Source: Hoeflea_A sp965249925
GTDB taxonomy: Bacteria; Pseudomonadota; Alphaproteobacteria; Rhizobiales; Rhizobiaceae
Direction: 5' to 3'
Length of the DNA: 64,000 bases
Assembly: GCA_965249925.1 (NCBI GenBank)
Contig: OZ252260.1
Location: 5,828,001 to 5,892,000 of the forward strand
The position numbers and the translations under genes are program-made. Of the stretch, positions 25,365 to 33,494 are shown piece by piece (position 1 is the stretch's first letter; every line of letters starts with the position of its first letter). Under the pieces are notes generated by a model. It was not told where the DNA came from. It worked only from the letters and a program-made list of their open reading frames with translations, and made no database searches.

Positions 25365-25999
25365 CTGAGAAAACAGCTGCCAGAACGCTTTCAAATAGCG
25401 CCAACGATCGAATTCCAGTCCCAAAGAGGCGCCCCTATAACCCTCAGCACGATTACACCATCCGTGTCGGTGAGTATCCAATCCGCTTCAAGAACTTTCT
25501 GACTTTCATGAACTATCTGACGCCACCCGCGTCACATCTCGTGATTTCCGCACACGACCCTGCCGGGACCTTGTTGTGGGAAATGAACGGGCTGCCGACA
25601 AGTCCTGACGGGAAGACGAGTAACGCCGCCGGGGCCCTGTTCGATTCGAATGATCGCATCAAGGTTCACACCGACGACGGGCCGCACGGGCGGTTTGCGC
25701 GTGATACCGTCAATCAAAGGGTGGTCCTTTGGGGGTCGAAGCCGGATATCGAAGCCTATAAGCGGCGGCTTACGTCAGTTGGGCGACGGATCAACGAGCA
25801 GGATTTGCCCTATCGCCTTCTCGACCAGAACAGCAACGCAAGTGCCGGAACACAGTTGAGCGAAGTCGGTGTCGACCGGAAGACCATATTGCGAAACAAC
25901 GGATTGATCGGCAACGCCCCGGGTTTTGGGCAACATCTGTTGCCGCGGCCGAACAAGAAAGTAAAACGGCAACCCACGTATGATCACAACAACAGGTGA
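25361..25999 (+). CDS. Uncharacterised protein with NSN...PGFG motif
   Basis: A 212-residue protein of unknown function. Residues about 58-130 read as alternating strands (HLVISAHDPAGTLLWEMNGLPTSPDG, SNDRIKVHTDDGPHGRFA). The C-terminal part contains INEQDLPYRLLDQNSNASAGTQLSEVGV followed by NAPGFGQHLLP. From memory, a 'pY-x-x-x-x-x-NSN-(S/A)-x-x-x-x-x-L ... PG-(W/F)-G-x-x-L' pattern recurs in uncharacterised proteins and at the C-termini of large secreted or RTX-like proteins; this could not be checked. There is no signal peptide. It overlaps the upstream lipoprotein gene by 4 bp and the downstream gene by 20 bp, indicating tight coupling. Confidence 0.6.
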   Translation: MTEKTAARTLSNSANDRIPVPKRRPYNPQHDYTIRVGEYPIRFKNFLTFMNYLTPPASHLVISAHDPAGTLLWEMNGLPTSPDGKTSNAAGALFDSNDRIKVHTDDGPHGRFARDTVNQRVVLWGSKPDIEAYKRRLTSVGRRINEQDLPYRLLDQNSNASAGTQLSEVGVDRKTILRNNGLIGNAPGFGQHLLPRPNKKVKRQPTYDHNNR

Positions 26000-26336
26000 C
26001 GCCCCGACAAAAAAACGAGTGGCCGCCTCCAAAGAGCTGACCGGCAAACACCGTTCAAGCGCTTCCCCGCTTCAGGATGGAAAACAAACGGCGGTCCCCA
26101 GCGAACCATCGGTTCCGTTGATCCGAGACGCTGTCGTTCAGGCGGCGATTAGAGCAGGTGGCGGCGACATGGTTGATCTTATCGAAAGCGCTTTGGCGGA
26201 ACGCTCAGACGATATTCAACGCCTCGAACGAGATGTTGATGAAAACGAAAAGGGTGACCGTCAAATCGAGGGGCGACTGATACGCATCGAGACCCAGTTA
26301 GAACGCATATTGCGTGCCGTCGAAAAGCAGCGATAA
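25980..26336 (+). CDS. Small coiled-coil protein of unknown function
   Basis: A 118-residue protein. The first 45 residues are polar and basic (TKKRVAASKELTGKHRSSAS), probably disordered. Residues about 48-70 (PLIRDAVVQAAIRAGGGDMVDLIESAL) form amphipathic helices. Residues about 72-118 are a heptad-like coiled coil (DIQRLERDVDENEKGDRQIEGRLIRIETQLERILRAVEKQ). No family was recognised. It is the third gene of a tightly overlapping operon, starting 20 bp inside the preceding gene in another frame. Such helical proteins often serve as oligomerisation or partner-binding subunits, which is inference only. Confidence 0.55.
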   Translation: MITTTGDAPTKKRVAASKELTGKHRSSASPLQDGKQTAVPSEPSVPLIRDAVVQAAIRAGGGDMVDLIESALAERSDDIQRLERDVDENEKGDRQIEGRLIRIETQLERILRAVEKQR

Positions 26337-26648
26337 CTTCATTCACATGACTACGGTGCCATCGACACAGGCATGGAGGGTATTGGCAACATGGCGCGCC
26401 AACACAAATGTTGATATCCTGCACAAAGTGACCACCCCGGTAGCAAAAAAGCAGCAGCTGTCGCTCAGCGTTCCGTCCATGTTGATTCCGCCACCATTGG
26501 CGTCCCAGTTTAACGGCATGCCGCAGCTCTGACACTATGCGCTCATCATATGCTCTCCGCGCTCCCAGAAACACTATAAGACAGCACAATGATCACCCGT
26601 TAACACGCGCTAAGTGTGGACCATTGTCAACGGTTACTGGTTAGTCCG
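26337..26648. other. Intergenic region before the MerR gene
   Basis: About 310 bp without a supported gene. Short frames on both strands show no recognisable protein. The end of the region should carry the merR-type promoter; no perfect dyad operator was identified by eye. Confidence 0.35.
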
Positions 26649-27047
26649 ATGAGAATTGGAGAAATTGCAAGTCGCAGCGGATTGAGCCGCGATACCATCC
26701 GCTTCTACGAGCGAAACGGATTGGTCACATCGTCACCGACGATCGGATCCACCAACAGCTATCGTGAATATGAGGATGACGTTCTGGAACGGTTGCGCAC
26801 AATCCGTGACGCACAGGCGGCAGGACTATCGATTGCCGATCTCAATCTCCTCATCCAGCAACTTGAGGGTGAGGCGCCGGAACAATTTGATGCGGAAGCT
26901 TTTTTGGATCTGAAGATCCTTGAAATCGAAAACAGAATCCGACGCTCGAAACGCGTTCTGGAGGCGTTAAAGGCAATACGAAGTACGCCGCAATCATCGA
27001 ATGATCAGCAGCTCAAGTCCTCCCTGACCAAAGCAGCAGAAGGCTAG
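26649..27047 (+). CDS. MerR family transcriptional regulator
   Basis: A 132-residue MerR-type activator/repressor. It has the N-terminal winged-helix domain (MRIGEIASRSGLSRDTIRFYERNGLV, wing SYREYEDDVLERLRTIRDAQAAGLSIADLNLLI) followed by a dimerisation coiled coil (about residues 85-120, LKILEIENRIRRSKRVLEALKAI). No cysteine cluster for metal binding is visible in the effector region, so it may sense oxidative or organic signals rather than a metal. The atg at 26649 begins exactly at the conserved MRIGE start. Its TAG stop overlaps the stop of the convergent DUF482 gene within a CTAG. Confidence 0.85.
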   Translation: MRIGEIASRSGLSRDTIRFYERNGLVTSSPTIGSTNSYREYEDDVLERLRTIRDAQAAGLSIADLNLLIQQLEGEAPEQFDAEAFLDLKILEIENRIRRSKRVLEALKAIRSTPQSSNDQQLKSSLTKAAEG

Positions 27048-28234
27048 GTTGTGTCACCTTTACGGAAGGGTCCATGCTGAGTGAGAATCTTGCCGATATG
27101 GTCGACATCCTGGCGCTCGCGCACGAGATAGTCTGCCACTGCCTGGCGCAATCCGGGGTGGCTGATGTGGTGAGCTGAATGTGTGGTAACGGGGAGATAT
27201 CCCCTCGACAGCTTATGTTCTCCCTGAGCACCAGCTTCTACGGTGGAAAGACCGTGCGCAATGGCGTAATCGATGGCCTGATGATAGCAGACTTCAAAAT
27301 GCAAAAACGGGTGGTCTTCTGCGCAGCCCCAATGCCGACCATAAAGAGTGTCACCGCCGATGAAGTTGATGGCTCCAGCGACATATCGTCCATTCCGCCG
27401 CGCCATGACAAGTAAAACATCATTGGCCATACGTTCACCGACCAATGAAAAAAACCGACGATTAAGGTAAGGTCGTCCCCATTTGCGTGATCCGGTGTCG
27501 ATATAGAACTCGAAGAAACGATCCCATACGGACTCAGTCAGATCACGGCCTGTAAGCCAGTCAATGGTGATATCGTTTTCCAGTGCTGTTCGGCGCTCTT
27601 TCTTCAGTGCCTTTCGCTTGCGCGAGGCGAGGCTCGCCAAAAAATCCGTGTAGTCCTGATAACCCGGATTGCAAAAGTGAAATTGCTGATCCGTCCGATG
27701 CAGGTAATCGAGCTCTTCGAACCGTGCGATTTCCGAAGCTGGCACAAAGGTGGCGTGTGCCGATGAAACGCCATGGCGTTCACACAGCATTTGCAAGCCC
27801 TGAGCGAGCGCAGATTGGATTGGGCCGCAAGCAGCGCCTCGTTGAGCAAGCAAACGCGGACCGGTTGCCGGTGTGAACGGTATCGATGCCTGCAGCTTAG
27901 GGTAATAACGACCGCCGGCACGCTCAAAAGCGTCGGCCCAACCGTGGTCGAACACGTACTCACCCTGGCTATGGCTTTTCAGGTAACAGGGCAATGCACC
28001 GAGAAGCTGACCATCGGAAGACTCAAGCAACAGGTGTTGTCCCAACCAGCCTGTCTCCGCCGTGGCACATCCGGCTTCTTCCAACGCGGAGAGGTAGCTG
28101 TGCGAGACGAACGGATTGAAGGCTATCGATGAGGAGTGATCACGCGACGTACCACCGAGCGAAGCCCATACCTCGGTATCAATATCAGCGAAAGAACTGG
28201 AAACACGCAGCTTAAAGTCGACGTCGGTTGCCAT
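27044..28234 (-). CDS. DUF482 / GNAT-like peptidogalycan biosynthesis family protein
   Basis: A 396-residue protein of the DUF482 (COG3146) family, predicted N-acyltransferases of the GNAT/FemABX type. Typical parts are AFNPFVSHSYLSALEEAG near the N-terminus, YVFDHGWADAFERAGGRYYPKLQASIPFTPATGPRLL, and the C-terminal FFEFYIDTGSRKWGRPYLNRRFFSLVGERM and VAGAINFIGGDTLYGRHWGC. Function is not established experimentally to my knowledge. An earlier in-frame atg at 28270 is possible; 28234 fits the usual start. It is the last gene of the leftward ridA-gdpD-DUF482 set, 62 bp after the GDPD gene. Confidence 0.85.
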   Translation of the reverse strand: MATDVDFKLRVSSSFADIDTEVWASLGGTSRDHSSSIAFNPFVSHSYLSALEEAGCATAETGWLGQHLLLESSDGQLLGALPCYLKSHSQGEYVFDHGWADAFERAGGRYYPKLQASIPFTPATGPRLLAQRGAACGPIQSALAQGLQMLCERHGVSSAHATFVPASEIARFEELDYLHRTDQQFHFCNPGYQDYTDFLASLASRKRKALKKERRTALENDITIDWLTGRDLTESVWDRFFEFYIDTGSRKWGRPYLNRRFFSLVGERMANDVLLVMARRNGRYVAGAINFIGGDTLYGRHWGCAEDHPFLHFEVCYHQAIDYAIAHGLSTVEAGAQGEHKLSRGYLPVTTHSAHHISHPGLRQAVADYLVRERQDVDHIGKILTQHGPFRKGDTT

Positions 28235-28296
28235 TGTGCCCGGTCGTTCAAGTTCATTATTGGGGATCATATCGGATTATCTAGGCCCGGGTTTGA

Positions 28297-29019
28297 TCAC
28301 TGCAAGTCATCCGGATCGAAACCCTCGAAAGTCATCTGGTCGGCGTGCGTTCGCGAAATGTCGACACCTTCGCGGTCTCTGACCGTCCATGTAATAACCG
28401 GCAGCAAACAGCCGCGCGCTCTTTCAACAAGCGGCGACGGCAGATCCGAATAACGAAACGAAACGAAATCGATCGGCATCTCCATCGCTTCGGCGTTGCT
28501 TTTGGCTTGCTCTTCATTGATCTCGTAGGCTGTGAGCCCGACCGCGCACGGAGCTCGCATCGCGATCAGTGCGCGCAGCAACGCATGATCGAATGACATG
28601 AGCGCAATGCGACCTGAATAACCTGAAAGACAGCTCAAGACACTGGCCGCGAATACATCGGTATCTTCCTCTGCCTGCTGTTTCAGTTCCACTATCAATC
28701 CGGCCCTGTCGCATATTTGATCCAGCGTTTCGGCAAAAGTCGGAATTGTGTCTTCAGTGCCGCCTATGCGTGTTGCTCTCAACTCCGGTGCGGTCAGCTG
28801 ACGAACTGCGCCAGTCCGGCCGCAAAGGCGGTTAAGCACCGAATCGTGGAACACCATCGGCGTGTCATCGGCTGCCAATTGGAGATCGCATTCGATTGCG
28901 AAGTTATGTTGAATAGCTCGTTCGAATGCGGTTGTGCTGTTTTCCCAAACCAGATTGTTCATGTCATGATAACCGCGGTGAGCGATGGGGCGATCCTTAA
29001 TCCACTCCGCTTTCATCAT
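28297..29019 (-). CDS. Glycerophosphodiester phosphodiesterase
   Basis: This 240-residue GDPD-type TIM-barrel enzyme hydrolyses glycerophosphodiesters to glycerol-3-phosphate and an alcohol. The N-terminal PIAHRGYHD (catalytic His and Arg), ENSTTAFERAI, and FAIECDLQLAADDTPMVFHDSVLNRLCG (metal-binding E-x-D and second catalytic His) give the full active-site signature. GLIVELKQ carries a further metal ligand. No signal peptide, so cytoplasmic, probably in phospholipid turnover. It starts 9 bp after the ridA stop in the same operon. Confidence 0.9.
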   Translation of the reverse strand: MMKAEWIKDRPIAHRGYHDMNNLVWENSTTAFERAIQHNFAIECDLQLAADDTPMVFHDSVLNRLCGRTGAVRQLTAPELRATRIGGTEDTIPTFAETLDQICDRAGLIVELKQQAEEDTDVFAASVLSCLSGYSGRIALMSFDHALLRALIAMRAPCAVGLTAYEINEEQAKSNAEAMEMPIDFVSFRYSDLPSPLVERARGCLLPVITWTVRDREGVDISRTHADQMTFEGFDPDDLQ

Positions 29020-29028
29020 GGCGGCGAC

Positions 29029-29496
29029 CTAACCGACTTCCAAAATCGCATCGATTTCCACGGCGGCGTTCATTGGCAGAGACGCCATACCGACCGCCGC
29101 ACGCGCGTGTCTGCCGCGCTCGGCCAGAACGTCAGCCAGTAGGTCGGAGGCGCCGTTGATCACCAAGTGCTGCTCGACAAAGTCAGGCGCGGACGCGACA
29201 AAGCCCTGTATTTTCAGGACACGAACTATGCGCTGCAGATCGCCGTCCAGTGCAGCTTGCACCTGCGATAAGATGTTGATCGCACAGAGCGCCGCTGCCC
29301 GTTGCCCGGCCTCGATGTCGACGTCCCGGCCGAGCAATCCGGTAACGGCAACCGAACCATCGACCAGCGGCAACTGGCCTGAGATAAACAGAAGCGAGCC
29401 GCTGCGCGTGAAAGGTAAGTAGTTGGCTGCGGGTGCGGCGGCCTGGGGTAATGTGATGCCTCGATCGGCGAGGCGCTCCTTTATGGTCTGCGGCAT
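29029..29496 (-). CDS. RidA family protein
   Basis: This 155-residue RidA/YjgF/YER057c-type protein is a likely enamine/imine deaminase that protects PLP enzymes. It shows LLFISGQLPLVDGSVAVTGLLG near the front, AALCAINILSQVQAALDGDLQRIVRVLKIQGFVASAPDF in the middle and the C-terminal GRHARAAVGMASLPMNAAVEIDAIL, where the arginine before A-x-V-G-(M/V) is the conserved active-site residue. GGAG precedes the atg at 29496. It is the first gene of a leftward ridA-gdpD-DUF482 operon and diverges from eipB with 132 bp between starts. Confidence 0.92.
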   Translation of the reverse strand: MPQTIKERLADRGITLPQAAAPAANYLPFTRSGSLLFISGQLPLVDGSVAVTGLLGRDVDIEAGQRAAALCAINILSQVQAALDGDLQRIVRVLKIQGFVASAPDFVEQHLVINGASDLLADVLAERGRHARAAVGMASLPMNAAVEIDAILEVG

Positions 29497-29628
29497 GGTT
29501 GCTCCGGCTTTGCTGGTCGAGGTTGCTGAGGGTATTTCGATGTAAATTCAGAAAAGACGGAGATTCGCTCTCCAAATTCGCGCTTCGCCGTGTAACATGG
29601 CGCGCTCAACGAGAGAAGGAAACGACCT

Positions 29629-30447
29629 GTGCGATTCTTACCGACTGTTGCCGGCTCTGCCATCTTTATGACCTTGCTGACAGCCACCGGGCAAGCTGGT
29701 GTGGCGGAGGCTCTCATGCCGCATCGCGCAGTGTATGATCTGGAACTGGATACATCGAGCGAGCAGTCCGGTATCGAATCCATGTATGGGCGCATGGTTT
29801 ATGAATTCAACGGTTCACCGTGTTCCGGATATACGGTTGGGTTCCGGTTTGTGACTCAACTCGATACCGGCAGGTCTGTTCGGCTTACAGATCAACAGAC
29901 AACGACTTACGAGAGCGTTCAAGACGGTATTTTTCAGTTTCTGACCAAGTCTTATGTTAATCAGAAGCTTGATCTAGAGGTTCGGGGCAGTGCTCGTGTT
30001 GAACAGGATGGCATCGAGGTCACGTTGCAAAACCCGAAACAAACCCAACTCACTTTGGAACCGGCACAGTTTCCGACGGCCCAAATGATTTCACTGATCG
30101 AAAAAGCCAAAGATGGTGAGCGCTTCTTCCAATCCAAGTTGTTTGATGGTTCCGATGAGGGCAGCAAGGTTATGTTGACCACCAGTGTGGTCGGGAACCC
30201 TTCGGTTTCAAAAGATCGGCCGGGGGAACTCGAAGTCACCGGGGACATCGGAGATCTTCCGACATGGCCTGTCACGATCGCGTATTTCGATGAATCCGAA
30301 AACAGTGACGGGACTCCCGTTTATCGAATCTCCTTCAAACTATATGAGAATGGCATAACGCGTGACTTGACGATGGATTACGGAGAGTTCGCCCTCAAAG
30401 GGACGTTGGCCGACCTTGAGATTTTTGAACCGGAGCTCTGCAACTGA
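29629..30447 (+). CDS. eipB: EipB / DUF1849 periplasmic envelope integrity protein
   Basis: A 272-residue exported beta-spiral protein of the DUF1849 (EipB) family, which in Brucella maintains envelope integrity. It has a signal peptide (MRFLPTVAGSAIFMTLLTATGQAGVAEA), then MPHRAVYDLEL and SMYGRMVYEFNGSPCSGYTVGFRF. Two cysteines, C65 and C271 near the very end (EPELCN), match the conserved disulfide pair of the family. The start is a gtg at 29629 with AAGGA about 9 bp upstream. It is divergent from ridA and immediately precedes the ribosomal protein S2 operon. Confidence 0.9.
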   Translation: MRFLPTVAGSAIFMTLLTATGQAGVAEALMPHRAVYDLELDTSSEQSGIESMYGRMVYEFNGSPCSGYTVGFRFVTQLDTGRSVRLTDQQTTTYESVQDGIFQFLTKSYVNQKLDLEVRGSARVEQDGIEVTLQNPKQTQLTLEPAQFPTAQMISLIEKAKDGERFFQSKLFDGSDEGSKVMLTTSVVGNPSVSKDRPGELEVTGDIGDLPTWPVTIAYFDESENSDGTPVYRISFKLYENGITRDLTMDYGEFALKGTLADLEIFEPELCN

Positions 30448-30549
30448 CGGAACCGCAGACAACTCAGCGAGATCTACACGAAACACCCTCTTGAATTTCG
30501 CATCTGTCCAATGTAAGGACGCGCCATTCCACACGTAGGGCATGGATAT

Positions 30550-30593
30550 GGTCGGGAGACATCCGACCCGTCCCCCGGTGGCAGTTCAACTGC
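30550..30593 (+). promoter_or_regulatory. Structured leader of rpsB
   Basis: Two hairpins lie in the 5' leader of rpsB: GGTCGG/CCGACC (30550-30568) and GCAG-ttcaa-CTGC (30581-30593). A ribosome binding site AAAGGAG follows at about 30619. Such leader structures are a common place for S2-dependent autoregulation; that role is inferred, not shown. Confidence 0.4.
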
Positions 30594-30633
30594 TGACGCC
30601 CTTCGGAGGTCGAACCGGAAAAGGAGACAAGGC

Positions 30634-31578
30634 ATGGCATTGCCTGAGTTCAGCATGCGTCAGCTATTGGAGGCTGGCGTTCATTTTGGCCATCAGACAC
30701 ACCGCTGGAACCCGAAGATGAAACCGTTCATTTTCGGCGAACGCAACAATGTTCATATCATCGATCTTGGCCAGACGGTGCCGATGTTCGCGCAAGCGCT
30801 TCAGGTGGTGAGCGATACGGTTGCCGAAGGTGGGCGCGTTCTTTTTGTTGGCACCAAGCGCCAGGCATCCGAACTGGTCGCCGATGCCGCACAGCGGTCG
30901 GCCCAGTATTACGTGAACGCCCGCTGGTTGGGCGGCACGTTGACCAACTGGAAGACCATTTCCCACTCCATCCAGCGGCTCCGCAAACTGGATGAAATTC
31001 TGGCATCACAGGCACAAGGCTTTACCAAGAAGGAGCGCCTGAACCTCGAGCGCGAGCGCGACAAGCTTGAGCGCGCTTTGGGTGGCATTCGCGATATGGG
31101 TGGAACACCCGACCTGATGTTCATCATCGATACGAACAAGGAGGCGATCGCAATTCAGGAAGCCAAACGCCTTGGGATTCCGGTAGTCGCTATCGTGGAT
31201 TCCAATTGTGATCCAGATCCGATCGAATACCCTGTGCCCGGGAACGATGATGCGGCACGCGCCATTTCGCTTTATTGCGATCTCGTCGCAAAAGCTGCGA
31301 TTGACGGCATTGCCCGACAGCAGGGTGCCGCTGGCCTCGATATTGGAGCCTCTGAGGAAACCCCCGTGGAGCCAGCTCTTGAAGCGACGGAACCTGTGGG
31401 CACAGAAGAGACACCTGTAACCGAAGCGACGCCTGTGGCCGAGGCGCCTGTTGCCGAAGAGACACCGGTGACCGAAGAGGCCACGGCCGAAAAAGTCACG
31501 GAAGCGGCTACCGAGGAGGCGGCCGCGGTGGCAGAGGAAACGACTCCAGACGCTGAGGAAAAAGCGACCGCTTCCTGA
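30634..31578 (+). CDS. rpsB: 30S ribosomal protein S2 with long acidic C-terminal tail
   Basis: Ribosomal protein S2, part of the small-subunit body/head junction. The core (about residues 1-240) shows SMRQLLEAGVHFGHQTHRWNPKMKPFIF, GRVLFVGTKRQASELV, WLGGTLTNWKTI, GIRDMGGTPDLMFIID and IPVVAIVDSNCDPDPIEYPVPGNDDAARAI. The last about 70 residues are a low-complexity Glu/Thr/Ala/Pro/Val tail with repeats of E-T-P-V-T-E-(A/E), longer than in most bacteria. It is the first gene of the core operon (rpsB-tsf-pyrH-frr-uppS). AGGAG precedes the atg. Confidence 0.97.
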   Translation: MALPEFSMRQLLEAGVHFGHQTHRWNPKMKPFIFGERNNVHIIDLGQTVPMFAQALQVVSDTVAEGGRVLFVGTKRQASELVADAAQRSAQYYVNARWLGGTLTNWKTISHSIQRLRKLDEILASQAQGFTKKERLNLERERDKLERALGGIRDMGGTPDLMFIIDTNKEAIAIQEAKRLGIPVVAIVDSNCDPDPIEYPVPGNDDAARAISLYCDLVAKAAIDGIARQQGAAGLDIGASEETPVEPALEATEPVGTEETPVTEATPVAEAPVAEETPVTEEATAEKVTEAATEEAAAVAEETTPDAEEKATAS

Positions 31579-31685
31579 GGTTGCGCCCCAGCGTGTGTCA
31601 TCACGGTGACACGTGAATCTGCACAACAAATTCAAGAGGCGGGGGAGCCTGAGAACGGGTCCCTCGACATATGCAAGAGGCAATG

Positions 31686-32609
31686 ATGAGCATTTCAGCA
31701 TCGCAAGTTAAGGAATTGCGCGAAAAGTCCGGCGCCGGAATGATGGACTGTAAAAAGGCGCTCCAGGAAACCAACGGCGACATGGAAGCGGCCATTGACT
31801 GGTTGCGCGCCAAAGGCATCGCCAAGGCGGACAAGAAGTCTGGCCGAACCGCGGCTGAAGGCCTTATCGGTGTCGCTGCAGACGGCAGCCGCGCAGTTGT
31901 CGTGGAAATCAACTCGGAGACAGATTTCGTCGCCAGAAACGAGGCGTTCCAGGATTTGGTTCGAGGAATCGCCGATGTGGCGCTTGGAACCGACGGCAGT
32001 GTCGAGGCCGTTGCATCGAGCACCTATCCCAAGACCGGCAAGACCATCACGGATTCCATCACCGATGCGGTCGCGACCATCGGCGAGAACATGAACCTGC
32101 GCCGCTCCGCGCTGCTGGCGGTCGACGATGGTGTCGTCGCGACCTACATCCACAATGCCGTTGCCGAGGGACTTGGCAAGCTCGGTGTTCTCGTCGCCCT
32201 GGAATCGACTGGCGATGTCGATGCCTTGAAAACCGTTGGTAAACAGGTAGCGATGCATGTCGCAGCAACCAATCCGCTTGCGGTGACGTCGTCCGACGTC
32301 GATCCTGAGATTGCCAACCGCGAGAAAGCTATTTTTGTCGAGCAGGCTCGTGAGTCCGGGAAGCCTGACAATATCGTTGAAAAGATGGTCGAAGGCCGGA
32401 TGCGCAAGTTCTTCGAAGAAGTAGCGCTCATGTCCCAGAACTTTGTGATCAACCCCGATCTGACGGTTGAAGCCGCCGTGAAACAGGCCGAACCGACTGT
32501 TGGCGCGCCGATCAGAATTACCGGTTTCGTTCGGTTCCAGCTCGGCGAAGGCGTCGAAAAAGAGGAAAGTGATTTTGCCGCGGAGGTTGCCGCCGCAGCC
32601 AACGGTTGA
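31686..32609 (+). CDS. tsf: Elongation factor Ts
   Basis: The EF-Tu nucleotide exchange factor, 307 residues. The N-terminal UBA-like domain (SASQVKELREKSGAGMMDCKKALQETNGDMEAAIDWLRAKG) and the EF-Tu contact motif ETDFVARNEAFQ are present, with the two core subdomains following. The atg at 31686 is chosen because it directly starts MSISASQVK; an upstream ttg/atg run (31671-31685) also lies in frame. It follows rpsB after 107 bp and precedes pyrH, the standard bacterial order. Confidence 0.96.
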   Translation: MSISASQVKELREKSGAGMMDCKKALQETNGDMEAAIDWLRAKGIAKADKKSGRTAAEGLIGVAADGSRAVVVEINSETDFVARNEAFQDLVRGIADVALGTDGSVEAVASSTYPKTGKTITDSITDAVATIGENMNLRRSALLAVDDGVVATYIHNAVAEGLGKLGVLVALESTGDVDALKTVGKQVAMHVAATNPLAVTSSDVDPEIANREKAIFVEQARESGKPDNIVEKMVEGRMRKFFEEVALMSQNFVINPDLTVEAAVKQAEPTVGAPIRITGFVRFQLGEGVEKEESDFAAEVAAAANG

Positions 32610-32636
32610 TCGTCCGCACAATTGGTAAAATCAGCG

Positions 32637-32662
32637 GGGCATCGCGTGACAACGCGGTGCCC
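32637..32662 (+). promoter_or_regulatory. Hairpin between tsf and pyrH
   Basis: GGGCATCGCG (32637-32646) pairs with CGCGGTGCCC (32653-32662) with one wobble and a 6-nt loop. Only a short TTCGT follows, so it may be an RNA processing or attenuation element rather than a full terminator. Confidence 0.4.
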
Positions 32663-32702
32663 TTCGTGTATCCGGCTGTCTGAGAAATCGGCGGAAATCA
32701 CC

Positions 32703-33425
32703 ATGTCCCAATCACCCCTCTACAAGCGCGTGCTTTTGAAGGCGTCCGGCGAGGCGCTTATGGGAGCGCAGGGGTTCGGCATTGACGTGGCTGTTGCAGA
32801 CCGCATCGCCTCGGACATCGCGGAAGCCAAAGCGATGGGCGTTCAGGTTGGCGTGGTGGTCGGTGGCGGGAACATTTTTCGGGGTGTCGCGGTTGCATCC
32901 AAAGGCGGCGACCGGGTTACCGGCGATCACATGGGAATGCTGGCGACCGTCATAAACGCCCTGGCTTTGGCTACCTCACTCCGCAAACTAGGAATCGATA
33001 CGGAGGTGCTGTCCGCTATCGCGATGCCGGAGATCTGCCAGTCTTTTTCACAACGCGCAGCCCTGCATCATCTGGAAAAGGGCAGGGTCGTCATTTTTGC
33101 AGGTGGTACCGGCAATCCGTTTTTCACAACGGATTCGGCCGCCGCGTTGCGCGCTGCCGAAATGGGCGCGGAGGCCATTTTCAAGGGAACTCAGGTCGAC
33201 GGGATCTATTCGGCCGATCCCAAAACCAACGACGACGCTGTCCGATACGAGCGTCTGACACACGAGGAGGTGTTGGATAAAGGACTTGCGGTCATGGACG
33301 TGGCGGCAGTTGCCCTTGCTCGTGAGAACGCCATCCCGATCATTGTATTCTCAATCCACGAGCGAGGAGGGTTTGCCGCAATATTAAGCGGCGGGGGGCG
33401 TGCGACCATCGTCAACGACGCCTGA
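32703..33425 (+). CDS. pyrH: UMP kinase
   Basis: This 240-residue cytoplasmic UMP kinase of the amino acid kinase superfamily (UMP + ATP to UDP + ADP) is essential in pyrimidine nucleotide synthesis. Motifs: LLKASGEALMG, VGVVVGGGNIFRG, DHMGMLATVINALAL, IFAGGTGNPFFTTDSAAALRA and GIYSADPKTNDDAVRYERLT. The atg at 32703 fits the family start; the in-frame upstream codon at 32622 would add a non-conserved extension. It lies between tsf and frr in the usual order. Confidence 0.96.
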   Translation: MSQSPLYKRVLLKASGEALMGAQGFGIDVAVADRIASDIAEAKAMGVQVGVVVGGGNIFRGVAVASKGGDRVTGDHMGMLATVINALALATSLRKLGIDTEVLSAIAMPEICQSFSQRAALHHLEKGRVVIFAGGTGNPFFTTDSAAALRAAEMGAEAIFKGTQVDGIYSADPKTNDDAVRYERLTHEEVLDKGLAVMDVAAVALARENAIPIIVFSIHERGGFAAILSGGGRATIVNDA

Positions 33426-33494
33426 ATTCGATGGAAGCTCTTTGCGGCTGACCTTTTCAGGAATATTAAGTTAGGCAGCGAAAAAACTGTAGCG

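Noticed and set aside
31006..32621. Two long minus-strand frames (231 and 308 codons)
   Set aside because: Antisense to rpsB and tsf, which are certain genes.
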